The notes under the pieces: model-generated | What the model was told of the DNA's origin: nothing | The model's database searches: none | Seen by the model: the letters and a program-made list of their open reading frames with translations, nothing else | Program-made: the position numbers and the translations under genes | From: Acanthochlamys bracteata | Taxonomy: Eukaryota > Streptophyta > Magnoliopsida > Pandanales > Velloziaceae | Assembly: GCA_019914995.1 (NCBI GenBank) | Contig: CM034134.1 | Location: 7,882,463 to 7,946,462 of the forward strand | Length of the DNA: 64,000 nt | Direction of reading: 5' to 3' | In this document: positions 12,103-24,473 of the stretch, in pieces | How the letters are laid out: every line of letters starts with the position of its first letter | Position numbering within the stretch: position 1 is the first letter of the stretch

Positions 12103-13980
12103 TTCATTATGATTGTATTATTCAAATTTTGATTTGCTTTTGTTAATAGTTTACTAACTAAAGACATTTACTACTAAGATGTTTTATTTAATAAAATGCC
12201 CAAGTGCTAATGCCACAAAGTTTACGAGCTAATAGTGGTTTAGGTAGTAAAGATAATTAAACATCTCATTGGAAATTTTTTTATTTCCAATTAACGAAAT
12301 AAAATAAATGAATAGAACCTTATCTCTAAGTTGGTATGAGTGGATGAATAGTATTCAAAAGAATGGCCAAATAAAATAAGTGCAAATGATTACATGCCCA
12401 AGTTCTCACAAGCACAAGAGGGTGCTTTTCACAAAGATAAGCCGCTTATAAAATAATGGATTCCAGATGCTTCTCCTTGTTTCCCAACGCGTTCTAAATC
12501 TTATAGTTCCAAATAATTATTTCATATACTTTTTATAATAATTTATAAAAAATTAAAATTTTAAAAATTACAATTTTTCAATGTATAATTAATATAATTT
12601 TTCGATAAAAGATTAAGCTTTTTCTAAAAAAATTTAAATATTTTTCATCTAAATAAGCTCTGTTTTATTATGGATTACTTAATAGAATTTATTTGGATGA
12701 AGAGTATTTTAAAAAGAATTTTCAATGTATAATTATTTCATACACTTTCATCTAACAAGTTTGATAGTTTTATCTAAAAATTATATATATATATATATAT
12801 TGTTCCATATATAAATTTTTTTATTACTTTTAAATTAAATAAAAATTTATTTAATATATAAAATATTTAATTAAAATAAGAATTACTTTAAAAGCTTATC
12901 TAAATAGTCATCCAAACGTCCCTTATGGACTATTTGGATTGAGACGAATGAGAGTGAATGGAGGTAAAAATAACTCCCTTCACCTTCCTTCACCTATGTG
13001 ATTGTAGATTTGAAGTTCATCGTATAATGAAGGAAAAACACAATTTTAATAAATGCCTCTAAACCTTTTGGCAAGCAATTAATCTTAGATTTTGAAATCA
13101 TATAGGAAGTGTTTTACTTATTTAATAATAATTGTAAAAAGAATAATTTTTATAATAAATATATATTTTAAAATATTTTTTAACAAATTATTTGAAGTTA
13201 TTTAGGATGAAGATAAATCAATTATCTATGTATTGCAGAAGCATGTAGAAGAAGTGCAGAAGTAACATAATTGTGCAATAATAAAAGATTTTACACTATT
13301 TTTAAGAAATCAAATCAAGAAAATAATGACCATTTTCTTATCTTTATTGTTTTAGAGAAAAGAAATATTTGTTTTTTAGAGAAAGAAAGAGAATGTTTCA
13401 ATTTTTCTTCTCATGAACAAAAAGATTCTCTACTGCAACAAGATAGATCTAAAACTTTAATGAACACTCTGTTTTAAGAAAATATTTCTTTAATCAAGGA
13501 CAACTTGATCAATAATTCACACCATGTTGGTTTGATCTTTTGTTGGACTTAAAAATATGAATAAAATTATTCGTTCATCTCCATCTTTAGTGTTCTTGAA
13601 TGGTTTGGTCCTTCAACTTTCGTAGTTTCATGCCTTCAGCCAACCAATAGAAGGATTTTTCACTTTCATCAATGGTAACCAATATTCAGTACTTCAAAAA
13701 CAAACACAAAACACATACACAAAGAAAATAATACATTTATAATACTGATATAGCTAATTACAGATGAACAACAGCTACAGCTACTCCATGGTGTTGCCAA
13801 GAAAAAAGCTAGCATCACACCATGAGAGAATTCTCCTAAACTCCCTAAATACAACACATGAACAACAATTAAGAATAATAACTGCTAGAAGCAAGCAAGC
13901 TTGCAGATGTCAAAAATTCCATCTGCAACTGCACTACTACTTCCATCACAAAGATTGAAGCTTTTTTTTTGTTCAAGTTT

Positions 13981-15021
13981 TCAGTTGGTAAGAATGGCGT
14001 CCCAGTCAATCTCATAGGAAGGGTACTTTGGTAGCATGTAGTTCTCCGGTAATGCGAAACCTTCTTCTGGCTCTTGGGAGAAATCCAAGAACTGCATCTC
14101 AGAAACTGGGGAACCTCCCGGAGATAATTCCTCTGCTTCCAAAGAACTTTCAGACCGTTCTTCTTCAACCCCTATTACAGGAGGAGATTCTACAACTACA
14201 GTCTTCGCTCCACCAGCAGTTGGATTCGAGGTTTTTGAATTGTTATTTGTTTGCAGTGATTGGCAGATGGCAGAAAGCTTGGCGTCCACTGAAGAGTGGA
14301 GCGCAGCGTTAGCAGAGTGTTTGAGAGCAGGGAAATTGAGCCTCGCGGACTCGCCACGGAGACGGTACGCCGCCCTATCGTACGCAAGCGCAGCTTCTTC
14401 GGCTGTATCGAAAGTTCCGAGCCAGAGACGAGTTCTGTTCTTCGGCAGACGGATTTCAGCAACCCATTTGCCCCAGTGACGTTGTCGAACACCACGGTAG
14501 AGCTTCGCTGGCTTTGCCGGAGCTTGAACAGGCGCAGCAGCAGCAGCAGAAGAATGTTTCATGCGTTGAACTCGGGGACCCAAGTAACTCATGAAGTCTT
14601 GCTGTTGTGGCTGCTGCTGCTGTTGTTGGAGATAGAACTGGGTTTGGATATGTTTCATTTGAGCAGGTGAAAGATTCGTCAATCCGATCGAAGAACTCAT
14701 CGGAGTTTGTGGATAGATGAAGGGCGGCTGTTCTTGATTCATGGGCATGGAAGAAAACATGTCCATGGACATGAACTGTGTAGGTTGTTGGAATGATGAA
14801 GACGACGAAGCGGAAACAGAGGAAGGTGATAGTGAGTAGAAAGAAGAAGATTGCGAAGGGAAAGATGGAAGAGTTCGGGGAGAAGATGGAGAAGCACTGG
14901 TGATAAAAGGTTCGAGTGCTTTCATGAGCTCTTCTCTGAAAGGATCAGAAGAAGAGGGGGAAGAAGATGAAGATGAGAAGGCTGGGGGACAACTATTAAA
15001 CAAGTCTATAGCTGCGGCCAT
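13981..15021 (-). CDS. RAP2.4: AP2/ERF transcription factor, DREB A-6 (RAP2.4-like)
   Basis: A nuclear DNA-binding protein of 346 aa encoded by one uninterrupted frame. The single AP2 domain spans about residues 174-231: [37 protein letters not shown], then [10 protein letters not shown]. The WVAEIRLP form is DREB-like. The N-terminus ([11 protein letters not shown], then [10 protein letters not shown]) and the block [17 protein letters not shown] match Arabidopsis RAP2.4/RAP2.13-type proteins, which act in stress, light and wound or dedifferentiation responses. The N-terminal region is Ser-rich, with a Gln run at about residues 132-141. The C-terminus is acidic ([13 protein letters not shown]) and ends [11 protein letters not shown], a plausible activation region. 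The start is chosen because it matches the family N-terminus. The name marks the subfamily, not proven one-to-one orthology. Confidence 0.93.
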   Translation of the reverse strand: MAAAIDLFNSCPPAFSSSSSSPSSSDPFREELMKALEPFITSASPSSPRTLPSFPSQSSSFYSLSPSSVSASSSSSFQQPTQFMSMDMFSSMPMNQEQPPFIYPQTPMSSSIGLTNLSPAQMKHIQTQFYLQQQQQQPQQQDFMSYLGPRVQRMKHSSAAAAAPVQAPAKPAKLYRGVRQRHWGKWVAEIRLPKNRTRLWLGTFDTAEEAALAYDRAAYRLRGESARLNFPALKHSANAALHSSVDAKLSAICQSLQTNNNSKTSNPTAGGAKTVVVESPPVIGVEEERSESSLEAEELSPGGSPVSEMQFLDFSQEPEEGFALPENYMLPKYPSYEIDWDAILTN

Positions 15022-15600
15022 ACCTTGGGTTCAAGTTCAGAGGAAGTTTCAAGATAATTCAAAGAAAAAATTCAAAAAAGGAAAAAAAGATTGAATTTTT
15101 TGAAGAAATAAGGTAGCAGAAACTAGTTGGTTCTTACAACAAAATACAAAGAACCAGATCTTGAAGAAGAGAAAACCTAAACAAGAGGTTTTTGATTAAA
15201 AGTTTCCCTCTTGGATCTACACAAGAACATAAAACTGAAAATTCACCTGAGGGTATTGAAAAATTAACCCTGTTGGCTTAAAAAACACAACCAAGGAACA
15301 AGAAAAGAAACAGAGAATTGGGTCTCTGACCTGAGAACCTTCAAGTCTTCTATCCAAGAAAGAACAACAAAAACAGCTAACTAATTTTTCTTGCTTCCTT
15401 CTTCAAACAGAAGAAAACAAGAAGATTTCAGAAAGAAACCAAAGGATTTTCAGAGTTCAGAAAAACAAACCTTTGCAGATTAAACACAGCTGTTGAAGAA
15501 ATTTTGAAGTCACTCAAGAACTCACTTGAATGGTGGAAGATGGGTGGCTGAAGAAATTCTGGAAGAAGTAGGGAAGGATAGTTGGATGAGTTCTCTCTGA
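15022..15600 (-). other. 5' leader of the RAP2.4-like gene, possibly with an intron
   Basis: The distance from the TATA box (15630-15636) to the start codon is about 600 bp. A good donor (CAAAG|GTTTGT, intron from 15470) suggests a leader intron. The acceptor near 15023-15050 is pyrimidine-poor and uncertain. Confidence 0.35.
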
Positions 15601-15629
15601 AGAAGAATGGCGAAGAGTTCATGGGGTAT

Positions 15630-15636
15630 TATATAA
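15630..15636 (-). promoter_or_regulatory. TATA box of the RAP2.4-like gene
   Basis: On the minus strand the sequence reads GGGTTATATAATACCCC, with TATATAA as core. It is the only clear TATA motif upstream of this gene. Confidence 0.5.
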
Positions 15637-15825
15637 CCCAAACTTATCCCACTTAACCCACTTAACCTATAGTTAATTCTGATTCTTAACCTACACGCAA
15701 TAGCATGAAAGTAAACACTACTACGTAAGCATCCACAATTCAATGATTCTTAACCAATCGAGATCTAGACGTTACCTGCTTAACTGGCAAGTGCCAGTAG
15801 CCAACATTATATTAGTACAACATAG

Positions 15826-15833
15826 ACACGTGG
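15826..15833 (-). promoter_or_regulatory. G-box/ABRE-like element
   Basis: ACACGTGG (core CACGTG, 15827-15832) lies about 190 bp upstream of the TATA box. G-boxes bind bZIP/bHLH factors in light and ABA responses, which would suit a RAP2.4-type gene. A TTGACT W-box-like site is close by, at about 15854. Function is inferred from the motif only. Confidence 0.4.
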
Positions 15834-16029
15834 TAGGCTTTAATTGGTAAAATGTACTGTTGACTCATGTGGGTTCAAATTTAACCGTGGTTGGCTTCAG
15901 AGTTAGCGTCGGGTCGTTTGGTAGTTGGGGAGTTGTTATTAAAATTTCGGCTTCGAAAACAGAGCGTCGTAAACTGTAACTGCAGCCAAAACTATTTTTT
16001 TAATTATAATCGTTTACTGTTAAAAATTA

Positions 16030-16240
16030 AGGGCTGTTTGAAAATAGTTATTATAAATTTTCTAAATAAATAATATTTTTTATATTTTTTATAAATGAGT
16101 TTTATAAATTTAATTTTAAAAATAATAATAATAATAAAATTTTACTATATAAAATTTTATATTTAAAATATTTTTATAAAATTCTGTAAATTATTATAAA
16201 AATTTATTAACAAATATAACTTCAAATATAAGTCATTTTA
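16030..16240 (+). repeat. AT-rich dispersed repeat family A copy
   Basis: Starts GGGCTGTTTGAAAATAG. It carries AATAATAATAATAATAAAAT, a TTTTACTATATAAAATTTTA pivot and AAATTATTATAAAAATTTATT. It abuts the next family B copy. Confidence 0.4.
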
Positions 16241-16245
16241 TTTGA

Positions 16246-16486
16246 TTAGATTTTGATATCCAAATAATTCATATATTTTAATTACATAATAAATTTAGAA
16301 TTTTATTTTTATATGCAAAATTTTAGTTCTAATTTTTTTATTTATACATTTTTCAATATAATTATATTTATTAATTTTTAATATATTTTTAAAACTTATA
16401 AAATATAAATACTAAAATTCACTTCTACTTTATTTTTAAAAAAATTTATTTCTTAAATTTTACTTTTACGTATATTTAAAACACGC
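16246..16486 (-). mobile_element. MITE-like family B, reverse copy, left end eroded
   Basis: Ends ATATTTAAAACACGC. The interior shares TTCATATATTTTAATTACAT and AAATATAAATACTAAAATTC with other copies. The opposite terminus is degraded. Confidence 0.5.
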
Positions 16487-17524
16487 ATGACCAAGATCAA
16501 GACAAAGAAGTAGTTCTCATAAAATCTTCTTTGAATCTTAATTGATTGATCATGTCAAGGTATGAATGTTCAATTCTTTTTAGGTGCCAAAAGATGAGAA
16601 GAAGGAATGAAAAACATGATATGGGAGAGATGGCATTTGCATCCATAAAGATACTATGTGAAAGTGCATTTAAAAATATTTTATTTGATTTTTATATTTT
16701 TAATAATTTTTTAATAAATTATAAACATATCTAAATTTTTTATTAAAATAAATAATTTGTTATGATTAGAAATTATATTACTTATTATTTTTTAAATTAA
16801 AAAAATAAAAGTTATTAAAAATATTCAAAATTTTATATTTGATAAGATCATATTCAAATTGAATGTTTTTTTCCAATTTGAACTCAGGAATCAATTCCAT
16901 TGTGAAATTTTGAACTTGCAATAAGATCATTTTAATTTAATTTATCTGTTGATTTTTCCAGCATAAGTCACGAAAGTTTGGCTTAATGCCATGAAGAAAG
17001 ATGAGAAAATGAATAATGAATGATTAATGAATTGATCAATTTTTTCCATTCAAACAAATTTAATGACATTAATTGAAACATTGAAACTTGAAAATGAGAG
17101 GGAAGAAATTTGACTTTTTGGAACACATTAGTTCTTTAAATAGAGTTTATTTTGAAATTTTTTTACAAAAAATTGATTTTATAACTTAACATTACATATT
17201 TTCAAATTTTAAAATATATAATTTATTTATACTTTCTAAATTAAAAAATAAAACATTGTTTTATTAGTAAATATAAAATTTTTTAAAATTAAAAATAATG
17301 CTAAACGCAATCCCAGGCACCCTTGGATTTGCGGCGCGTGAGGAAGCAGAAACAAAAAACAAAAACAAAAACAAAAACAAAATGCAAAAGAATCCCCTGA
17401 ACTAAAATAAAGACTTCAAATTGAAGTAAAAGATATGAACATGAATGAATGAATGAGAACAAATTCAGAAGCGTCTCTTTTTCTTTCAAATTCATGTTTG
17501 GGAACATTTTTTTATCTATTTTTT

Positions 17525-17735
17525 CAATTTACGTTTCTAATAAAGCTTTTAGAATATTTTATAAAAATTTTTTAAAAAAATTTTAAAATGCAAAAAAATT
17601 ATACATTATAAAATCTTCTTATTAATTATTTTTATTTTTTTAAATAAAATATAAAATTTATTTTTCAAAAATTTTTAAAATATTTTTTTTTTAAAAACTC
17701 CTTTTTAATAAGCACTTTCAAACATCCTCCGAACT
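17525..17735 (-). repeat. AT-rich dispersed repeat family A copy, reverse
   Basis: Reads as the reverse complement of the family plan, with pivot ATTATACATTATAAAATCTT and right end AATAAGCACTTTCAAACATC. Confidence 0.4.
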
Positions 17736-19014
17736 AAAATGCTTCTAGAGTAAAGCTTTCTTAAAATAAAAAATATTTTTATTATTTATTTATTTTTTAA
17801 ATAATAAAATATATAATAAAAATATTTTATTATACAAAATTAGATATATTGTGGACATTTGGCTTTGCTTTTATATTTTCAATAAATTTTAAATTATCGT
17901 ATAAAATTTATTTTAAAATATTTATTTTAAACTATTATTATTATTTATTATATTTAAAATTAAATATTTTTATTTTATAAGTATTCTCGTACTGTCGTTC
18001 TAGCATAAGCACAATAGTCAAAAGCTAATAGATCTCAAGAATCCTTCACCTTATATTAAGAAAATGACACTTCATGGCATGCATTACTTAACAAGGAACA
18101 TAAGTAGAAATTTTTTGCTAAAAGAACGAAAATTTTGGTGCAATGTTAACATCACCTTCTTATCAACAATTTTCATTTTAGTTATAACATTTCATAAATT
18201 TCAAATCTTACTCATTTACATTTAACCAGATTCAACTTTAAGGACTCGTTTGGTCGTAGCAAAATTATTAAAAAGTTGGTTTAAAAAAGTAAACAAAATT
18301 TTTTTATATTTAATTATATTTCAAAATATAAACTTAAAAATAAATGTTTGTATTTAGTTATAATTAAAAATAAAATTGAAAGTAAATTGGTAGCAGAATA
18401 AAGTGATCCAATTTGTTAAGCAATTAGAAATGAATTTGTTAAGCAACTAGAGTTCATTTGCCATAAGGAAAACTTCTACAAAATCCAATTTGATCTAGGA
18501 AGCAATTTGCAAGATGGTATTGTTTAACACGTATCTACAACTATAGGATAATTATAATTTTAGTAATAGAACAAGGAACTTCAATTAAGAGAATGTTTAC
18601 TTTATTTTAAAATATCTTTACATAAAAAATATTCAAGTAATTTGTTATTTAAAATTTTAGAATTTATTCTCAAATTTATTTTTAATAATTTAAATTTTTT
18701 CACCTAATTTTTAAAAGAAAATTTTTTGAGTTATTTTATGGAGCAAACAGTGTTTGACATTCTATTTCACTCTATTTTAAAAATAATATTTTACTTTATA
18801 TTTTTTTAATAAATTTTATATAATATTATATAAAATTTATTTAAAACTTTATATAATAAATTTTTATTTGAAAGTTTTCTAATATTTTGTAAGTTATACG
18901 TTATAAAATTTATATATATAAATTTTATTATTTTGTGAAGAAAAATTTTTCTAATATTTATAAGTTATATATTATAAAATTTTTATATACAAATTTTATT
19001 ATTTTAATTTACAT

Positions 19015-19225
19015 TTAGGGACGTTTAAAAGTACTCTGAAATAATTTTTTTAAAATAAAATATTTTTATTTTTTTAGAAATAAATTCTATTTTTTTATTT
19101 TTAAAAATATAATAAAAATAAAAAAATCTGATTATGTAGATTTTTTTATATTTTGAAAATTTTAAATAAAATTTTCAAAAATATTTATAAAATATATATA
19201 TATAATAAAAAATAAAAAATATTTT
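19015..19225 (+). repeat. AT-rich dispersed repeat family A copy
   Basis: Starts TAGGGACGTTTAAAAGTACT. It contains TTCTATTTTTTTATTTTTAA, the AATATAATAAAAATAAAAA block and a GATTATGTAGATTTTTTTAT pivot. Confidence 0.4.
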
Positions 19226-20339
19226 GCTGATAAACTGAATTAAACTATTCATATAATTAAATACAAACATTTATTTTTAAAAACTTAAATAAAATGTTTT
19301 TGAAAAAACTTTTTTTAACAACTCCTCCTTCCTCAACGACCCTATCCATGTTCCGTTTCACTAAAAACGAAAATAAACTCCGTAATTCCAACGGCTTCAT
19401 CAATCAACGTTCTCGAATCTTTTATTAGAATAAAATTCACAAGATCTAAACACTATTAGTGATTATTAATGAATTATTTAAGCAGATCAAGGACGTCGGC
19501 TGTCTTAAAATTGATGAAATTAGTACTTAACTCTTAGTAAAAGAAGAGTTTAATTAAGTAATATTATTTAATGTTAATTTCAATGCATGAAAAAAGTAAT
19601 TAAAATTAATCTTGCAGTTTCTGGGATGCTTCATAGTTTTTGTTTTTCTTCAAGTACACAGACAGAACTTGAAACAAATGAAATTTTGTTAGTTTCTAAC
19701 CCGTGCATTGCCATTGATTAAGAAAAAAATGTAATTTTTGAATTTTTTTACAGATAATTATCTAAAAGATTATTGATTAAGAAAAAAAATCTACGGTATT
19801 TCCGACGTTTGCCATTTTATTTCAAAAAAATAAATCGAAATTAGAACGAGATATTGTTATCCCTTCTATATAACTTATTTTTATATTGAACTTGTATTAA
19901 TTTTCGTCCATTCCCGTTGTATTACTATAAATATTTCATCGAGTTAGAACGCCTTCTTTTTATAGATAAATAATTTAGTACGAAAATAATCTATTATAAC
20001 TTCAATTACTGTAACTAATATTATTAGAGCTGTATTAGTTTTTACATTTTACTATTTAAAAAGTGAGTAGAAAATTTTTTCTTTTGTGTAAATAATAATA
20101 AGATGAAAGTAAATATTTAGAACGTTTAGCTTTGCTTTCAAGTGATTTTTATTTTTATTTCTTACTTTACACTTTTAAATAATTTTATAATATTTTATAA
20201 ATTTTGAAAAGTATAAAAAAAATATACATTATAAAAATTTATTATTATTTAAATAAAAAAATAATTTATTTAAAAAAAATTTATCTAAATATTCATTTAA
20301 TGTAAAATATATTTTATTATAAATATATTTTTAGGGAAT

Positions 20340-20570
20340 ATTTGGTGTGCATCTGAAAAATACTTTTTTAAAATAAAAAGTTTTTTAATCTAATTTTCAA
20401 AATAAATTTATTATTTTATTTATAAAATAAAAATAAATTATAATAAGATAACGAGTAAAGTCTTTTTATATTTTTTAAAATTTATTTTATAAATTATATA
20501 AATTGAAAAATAAAAACTATCTTACCACAACGTGTGCTTTATAAAAAATTTATAAAATAATTGCTTTAAA
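20340..20570 (+). repeat. AT-rich dispersed repeat family A copy, diverged
   Basis: Begins TATTTGGTGTGCATCTGAAA. It retains the TTTATTATTTTATTTATAAA and AAATTATAATAAGATAA blocks, but the pivot is degraded. Confidence 0.3.
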
Positions 20571-20704
20571 CGAATGCAATTACAAACAGTCCTTTAATCA
20601 AACCAAAACCGCGTGAAGACTTTTCTATGAATAAATCTACGAGTAGTGGAGATCACGTGAGAGTGAATGATGATGAACTGAATAAAAGTTAGGAGGCAGT
20701 GGAG

Positions 20705-20960
20705 AATAGTCCTTAGGGGCTTTTTGAGATTGCTTATCAAAAATTTTTTTTTCAATTTTTTTTTATTTTATATTTTTTAATATATATTTTATAAATATAT
20801 AAAAAAATTATTTAAAAATTTAAAAAGTGTAGAAAAATTTTACATAATGAAATTTTTTTATTACATATTATTATTATTTTTTAAAAAAAATAATAAAACT
20901 CATTTTCAAAAAAAAAAAAAATATTTTTTATTTTATAAAAACTTTATTTCATAAACAATA
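20705..20960 (-). repeat. AT-rich dispersed repeat family A copy, reverse
   Basis: Contains AGAAAAATTTTACATAATGA, then ATTACATATTATTATTATTT, the reversed core of the family. It is flanked by GGGGCTTTTTGAGATTGCTT on the left. Confidence 0.4.
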
Positions 20961-21018
20961 ATAATTCACCAGTCACGTACCGTACCATACCATACCATGT
21001 TCTCAGTCTCCGCTGAGT

Positions 21019-21306
21019 GCGTGTTTTAAATATTTATAAATAAATTTCGTAAAAATAAAAATTAAAAAATAAAAATTTTTAAAAAATAAAGTATAAACAG
21101 ATTTTAGTATTTATATTTTAATAAATTTTGAAAATATGTTAAAACTGAAAAATATAATTATTATTGGAAAGTATATAAATAAGAAAGTTGAAACTGAAAT
21201 TCTATATATAAAAATAAAATTCTGAATTTTTTGTATAATTAAAATATAAAAATTATTCAGAACTTAAATTTGATAAAAATAAAAAATTATGAATATTTAA
21301 AATACA
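21019..21306 (+). mobile_element. MITE-like family B, forward copy
   Basis: Begins GCGTGTTTTAAATATTTAT and ends GAATATTTAAAATACATAC, imperfect inverted termini. It is nearly collinear with the copy at 1261 (shared TTTTAGTATTTATATTTTAAT-type block, shared AAATTATTCAGAACTTAAA). It is the cleanest forward copy. Confidence 0.6.
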
Positions 21307-21590
21307 TACTAACTTAATTAGAACATTTGTTTTTTTGGGAGTTGACTAACTCCTTCACTCCACTTCAAAATAATTGAGTTAAGGGATAAGGAGTTATCTC
21401 TTAACTCTTTATCATGGTTTGATTTGTTGTTTAGTTTGGATAATGTGGAACTTGGTAAAGAGGATATTTGAAAATATTTATAACATAAAATTTTTCAGAA
21501 TTAAAAATATTTTAAAATATTTTAAAAAATAATTTTATCTTTTCTATTTAATTTCAACTAATTTTGAGCTGCATGTGCGGTGAGTTGCGT

Positions 21591-22162
21591 AGGAGTGTCA
21601 ATTCAAATTCATAAATCAATTTCGGATCAATTCATATGATAATAAGATAAAAATTGATCAATTATAATACAATCTATTTAACTATAAAGATCAAAATTAT
21701 TAACCATAATTTAATTTATTTAATAATCAAATTAAATTTAGATCGATTTTTTTAATAATTAAAATTATAAAAAATAATTTATAATAATAATATATGAAGA
21801 TTATTTATTATTATATATCTAAAAAGAAAAAATATTAATTTTGATAAAATTTATTAATTAAATAAAAACATAAATAAATTAGAGTAAGTTAAAATAATAT
21901 ATATACAAATTAAATTAAAAATTTATATCAAATTGTTCTAAATATTTTTTAATTATTAAATAATATATGGTATATAAATAATTATACGAATTAAACAGAT
22001 TAATCTCAAATCGATCATAATCCGATCTAAATTTATTTATATTTTGAATTAATTTTTGGCCGATCTGAAATTAATTCGAATCTAGTTAAAATCTGATCCA
22101 AATTTTATTTTTTTATCAATTTTGAATCAAATTTACGGGTTGGATCAGAAATTGTCACATCT
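21591..22162. mobile_element. Candidate non-autonomous element with short inverted termini
   Basis: The left end AGGAGTGTCAATTC and the reverse complement of the right end (AGATGTGACAATTTC) match over most of 14 bp. The flanks share GTTGC (left AGTTGCGT, right GTGTTGCC), a possible degraded 8-bp duplication, which would suggest hAT. The interior is AT-rich and non-coding, with several GATCnnAATT blocks. Confidence 0.4.
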
Positions 22163-22174
22163 AGTGTTGCCGCT

Positions 22175-22362
22175 AAAGTGTATTTTAAAAATAGTAAAAA
22201 GTGAATTTTGTAAAACTAAGTTCATGAAACTTAATTTAATAAAAAGTGAACTAAAAATAAATATATCAAGTTCAAGGTAAATTAAAAATATAGAAAATTC
22301 AAATTTAATTCAAATTTTGATAAAAAAGATATATTCGTGAAATTAAAATACACCACTCTAAA
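22175..22362. mobile_element. Candidate short inverted-repeat element, family C
   Basis: Begins AAAGTGTATTTTAAAAA and ends TTAAAATACACCACT. The termini are inverted repeats of about 13 bp. A related end structure is seen at 56548-56774. No coding capacity. Confidence 0.4.
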
Positions 22363-22499
22363 GGGGCAACGGAGTTGGTGACTGAAGTAAAAGAACCCAT
22401 CCGGAGCAGGAGAAGTTGAATTCAATCAGTTAGAAGAAAAGAAAAAAAGAAATTGTGTACAGGTTCATTTCACTGAAGATTTTAAAGAGCAGTATTATT

Positions 22500-22705
22500 T
22501 ATCCGCGCCGTCCCTTGTGCTGCGGCTCCATAGGCGCGCGCGCATCGTGCAAGACCTTACATGTGCAACCACAAGGTTCGCAAACACTCCGGGGCTACGA
22601 TATGCATTAGCGCATGTTCACCTCACATGGTTTCCCCGTCTCCATGTCTCACTCACTCTCACCATGAGTGAGTCAAATATGTACACCACTTTCCCTTCCA
22701 TCTAA
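22500..22705 (+). other. GC-richer island, unknown
   Basis: Within AT-rich surroundings this stretch is unusually GC-rich (GCGCCGTCCC, GGCGCGCGCGCATCG). It contains a 62-codon open frame with no recognisable family. It could be a relic exon, a promoter relic or an inserted fragment. Nothing more can be said. Confidence 0.25.
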
Positions 22706-22869
22706 AAATGCCTTTGAAACTATTTATAAAAATTATCTTAAATATTTTTATATTATTTTAAATATATATATATTTTTTATTAAAATATTATAAAAAATTT
22801 ATTAAAAAATATAAATTAAAACTATTTTTTCAAAATGTACTCTCAAACGTGACAAAAGTAGCGAGCGTA

Positions 22870-23100
22870 TGAGAGTGCTTATGAAATATAAATTTTCTGA
22901 AATAAAAAATATTTTTATATTTTTTTAAAAACTAAGTTTTATTTTTTTATTTTTAAAAAATAATAAAAATATGCAATAAAAAGATCTCACTCCGTAGAAT
23001 TTTTCTACACAATCTAAATTTTTAAATAAATTTTTTATATACTTATAAAATATATATTAAAAAATATAAAATGAGAAAAAATTAAAAAATAGCGTTTGAA
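22870..23100 (+). repeat. AT-rich dispersed repeat family A, best copy
   Basis: Outer left GAGCGTATGAGAGTGCTTAT and outer right GCGTTTGAAACGCTCTC are roughly inverted, which suggests that family A also has inverted termini. The core has AATAATAAAAATATGCAATA and a CACTCCGTAGAATTTTTCTA pivot. Confidence 0.45.
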
Positions 23101-23224
23101 ACGCTCTCTAACTCTATAAGCTATATGGATACAAAGTGGTTGCCTTACTTCACATAAGAAGTGAATTTCTCCCATTAAAAAGTTATTTCTAGTAATTATT
23201 TTAAGATCATATTTGGCTGAGCAT

Positions 23225-23440
23225 TTCAAAGCTTTCCAAAAAAAATTTTTATATCACATTTTTTAATAAGTCTTTAATAATATAAAATTTATTGAAAATT
23301 CTAAAAATATAAAAAATTCTACGATGATCGTATTATTATTATATAGATAAAAAATAAAATTTATTTTTTGAGAAGTTTTTAAAATATTTTTTATTCTAAA
23401 ATTTTTTATTTTATAAGTACTTTCAATCTTTTCTTTAAAA
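23225..23440 (-). repeat. AT-rich dispersed repeat family A copy, reverse
   Basis: Carries AAAAATTCTACGATGATCGT as the reversed pivot and AGTACTTTCAATC at its right end. Confidence 0.4.
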
Positions 23441-23744
23441 ACTTTACTCAATTTTTAGCTCATTTTTTTAGAAGTAAACAAGCCATTAGTTATAAAAGAA
23501 ATCCTCAGACGAGCAACATTGCACACTTGTCTTGCACAGAATTTGAATAGAACATTTCTCGTCTGGTAACAAGAAGGCCCAATGCACATTTCAGTAGTAA
23601 ATTTTCTTCCATGAACGAAAATGTAATACATCTTCAGGCGCATCAATCTCATAAGCTTCTACACAGACTCGGAAGATTTTTGGAAGAGAGTTAACAAAGA
23701 TAAAAATAGAAAATTTCTGTTTTATATATTACTAGAAAATTTAA

Positions 23745-23980
23745 TCTAATTTAGAAAATATTTGGAAATACTTATTGAAAATAAACTTTTCGAAAAAAAA
23801 AAAATTTTTAAAAATTTTCTAAAAGATAAACTCTATTTTTTTATTTAAAAAAATAATAAAAATATCTAATAAGAAGATTTCACGACGTAGAATTTTTCTG
23901 TATTTTCAAAATTTTTTAAAAAATTCTATATAATATTTTAGAAGTTTTATTGAAAAATATGAAATAAAAAATTGAGAGAG
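23745..23980 (+). repeat. AT-rich dispersed repeat family A copy
   Basis: Contains AATAATAAAAATATCTAATA, then GATTTCACGACGTAGAATTT, one of the clearest forward pivots, then AAAAATTCTATATAATATTT. Confidence 0.45.
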
Positions 23981-24174
23981 TTAATAGATTTTGAAATTTA
24001 TATCTAGTATATTAATTTATTTTTATTTAATATAGTACTAAATTCATTCGCAAGCAAGAGTACTCAATCGTTAACATGCCGTAGACATACTAACACAATT
24101 GGAGATATATACATATAAGAATAGCTCTTCAAAGAAAAAGACAATTGGTCATTTACATCACAATACAGACATTC

Positions 24175-24400
24175 TAACATATAATATTTTTTAATATTAA
24201 TTTTATAAATATTTATAAAATTTATTTAAAAATTTAGAAATTATAAAAAAATTCTATATAGTAAAATTTTTTATTACTTATTTTATTATTATTTTAGATA
24301 AAAAAATAAAAATTATTTTTAAAAAAAAATAAAAATATTTTTATTTTAGAAAAATTTTATTTAAAAAGCACTCACAAAAGCTCATAAACGTTTGCATCCT
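24175..24400 (-). repeat. AT-rich dispersed repeat family A copy, reverse
   Basis: Reversed pivot AAATTCTATATAGTAAAATT, right end AAAAAGCACTCACAAAAGC. It directly precedes the WD40 pseudogene. Confidence 0.4.
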
Positions 24401-24473
24401 AATACTAACTCCTCTAAACAATAATCCTTATCTTCACAAACACTACTATGCACTAATGCAGTACATAAGTCGC

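Larger units (their letters stand above)
11059..13660. other. Gene-free AT-rich stretch with repeats
   Basis: Contains a family A copy (about 11345-11510), a family B copy (11804-12102) and a (TA)n tract near 12783-12800. The short open frame at 13271-13477 has low-complexity composition and no family resemblance. No gene could be supported. Confidence 0.45.
15890..24470. other. 8.6 kb gene-free, repeat-rich interval
   Basis: No coding sequence is recognisable. It is a mosaic of family A and B copies, an element at 21591-22162, and a short GC-richer island at 22500-22700. Open frames here (16546, 17301, 23263 and others) are low-complexity translations of AT-rich DNA. Confidence 0.5.

Noticed and set aside
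14028-14670. Several open frames on the plus strand over the AP2/ERF gene
   Set aside because: Antisense shadows of the AP2/ERF coding sequence; no family resemblance.
15428-15622. 64-codon frame upstream of the AP2/ERF gene
   Set aside because: Its ATG lies too close to the TATA box to be in the transcript, and the protein has no recognisable family.
15890-24470. Search for LTR retrotransposons or an autonomous transposase in the large gap
   Set aside because: No reverse transcriptase, integrase or transposase motif in any frame and no long direct terminal repeats seen.
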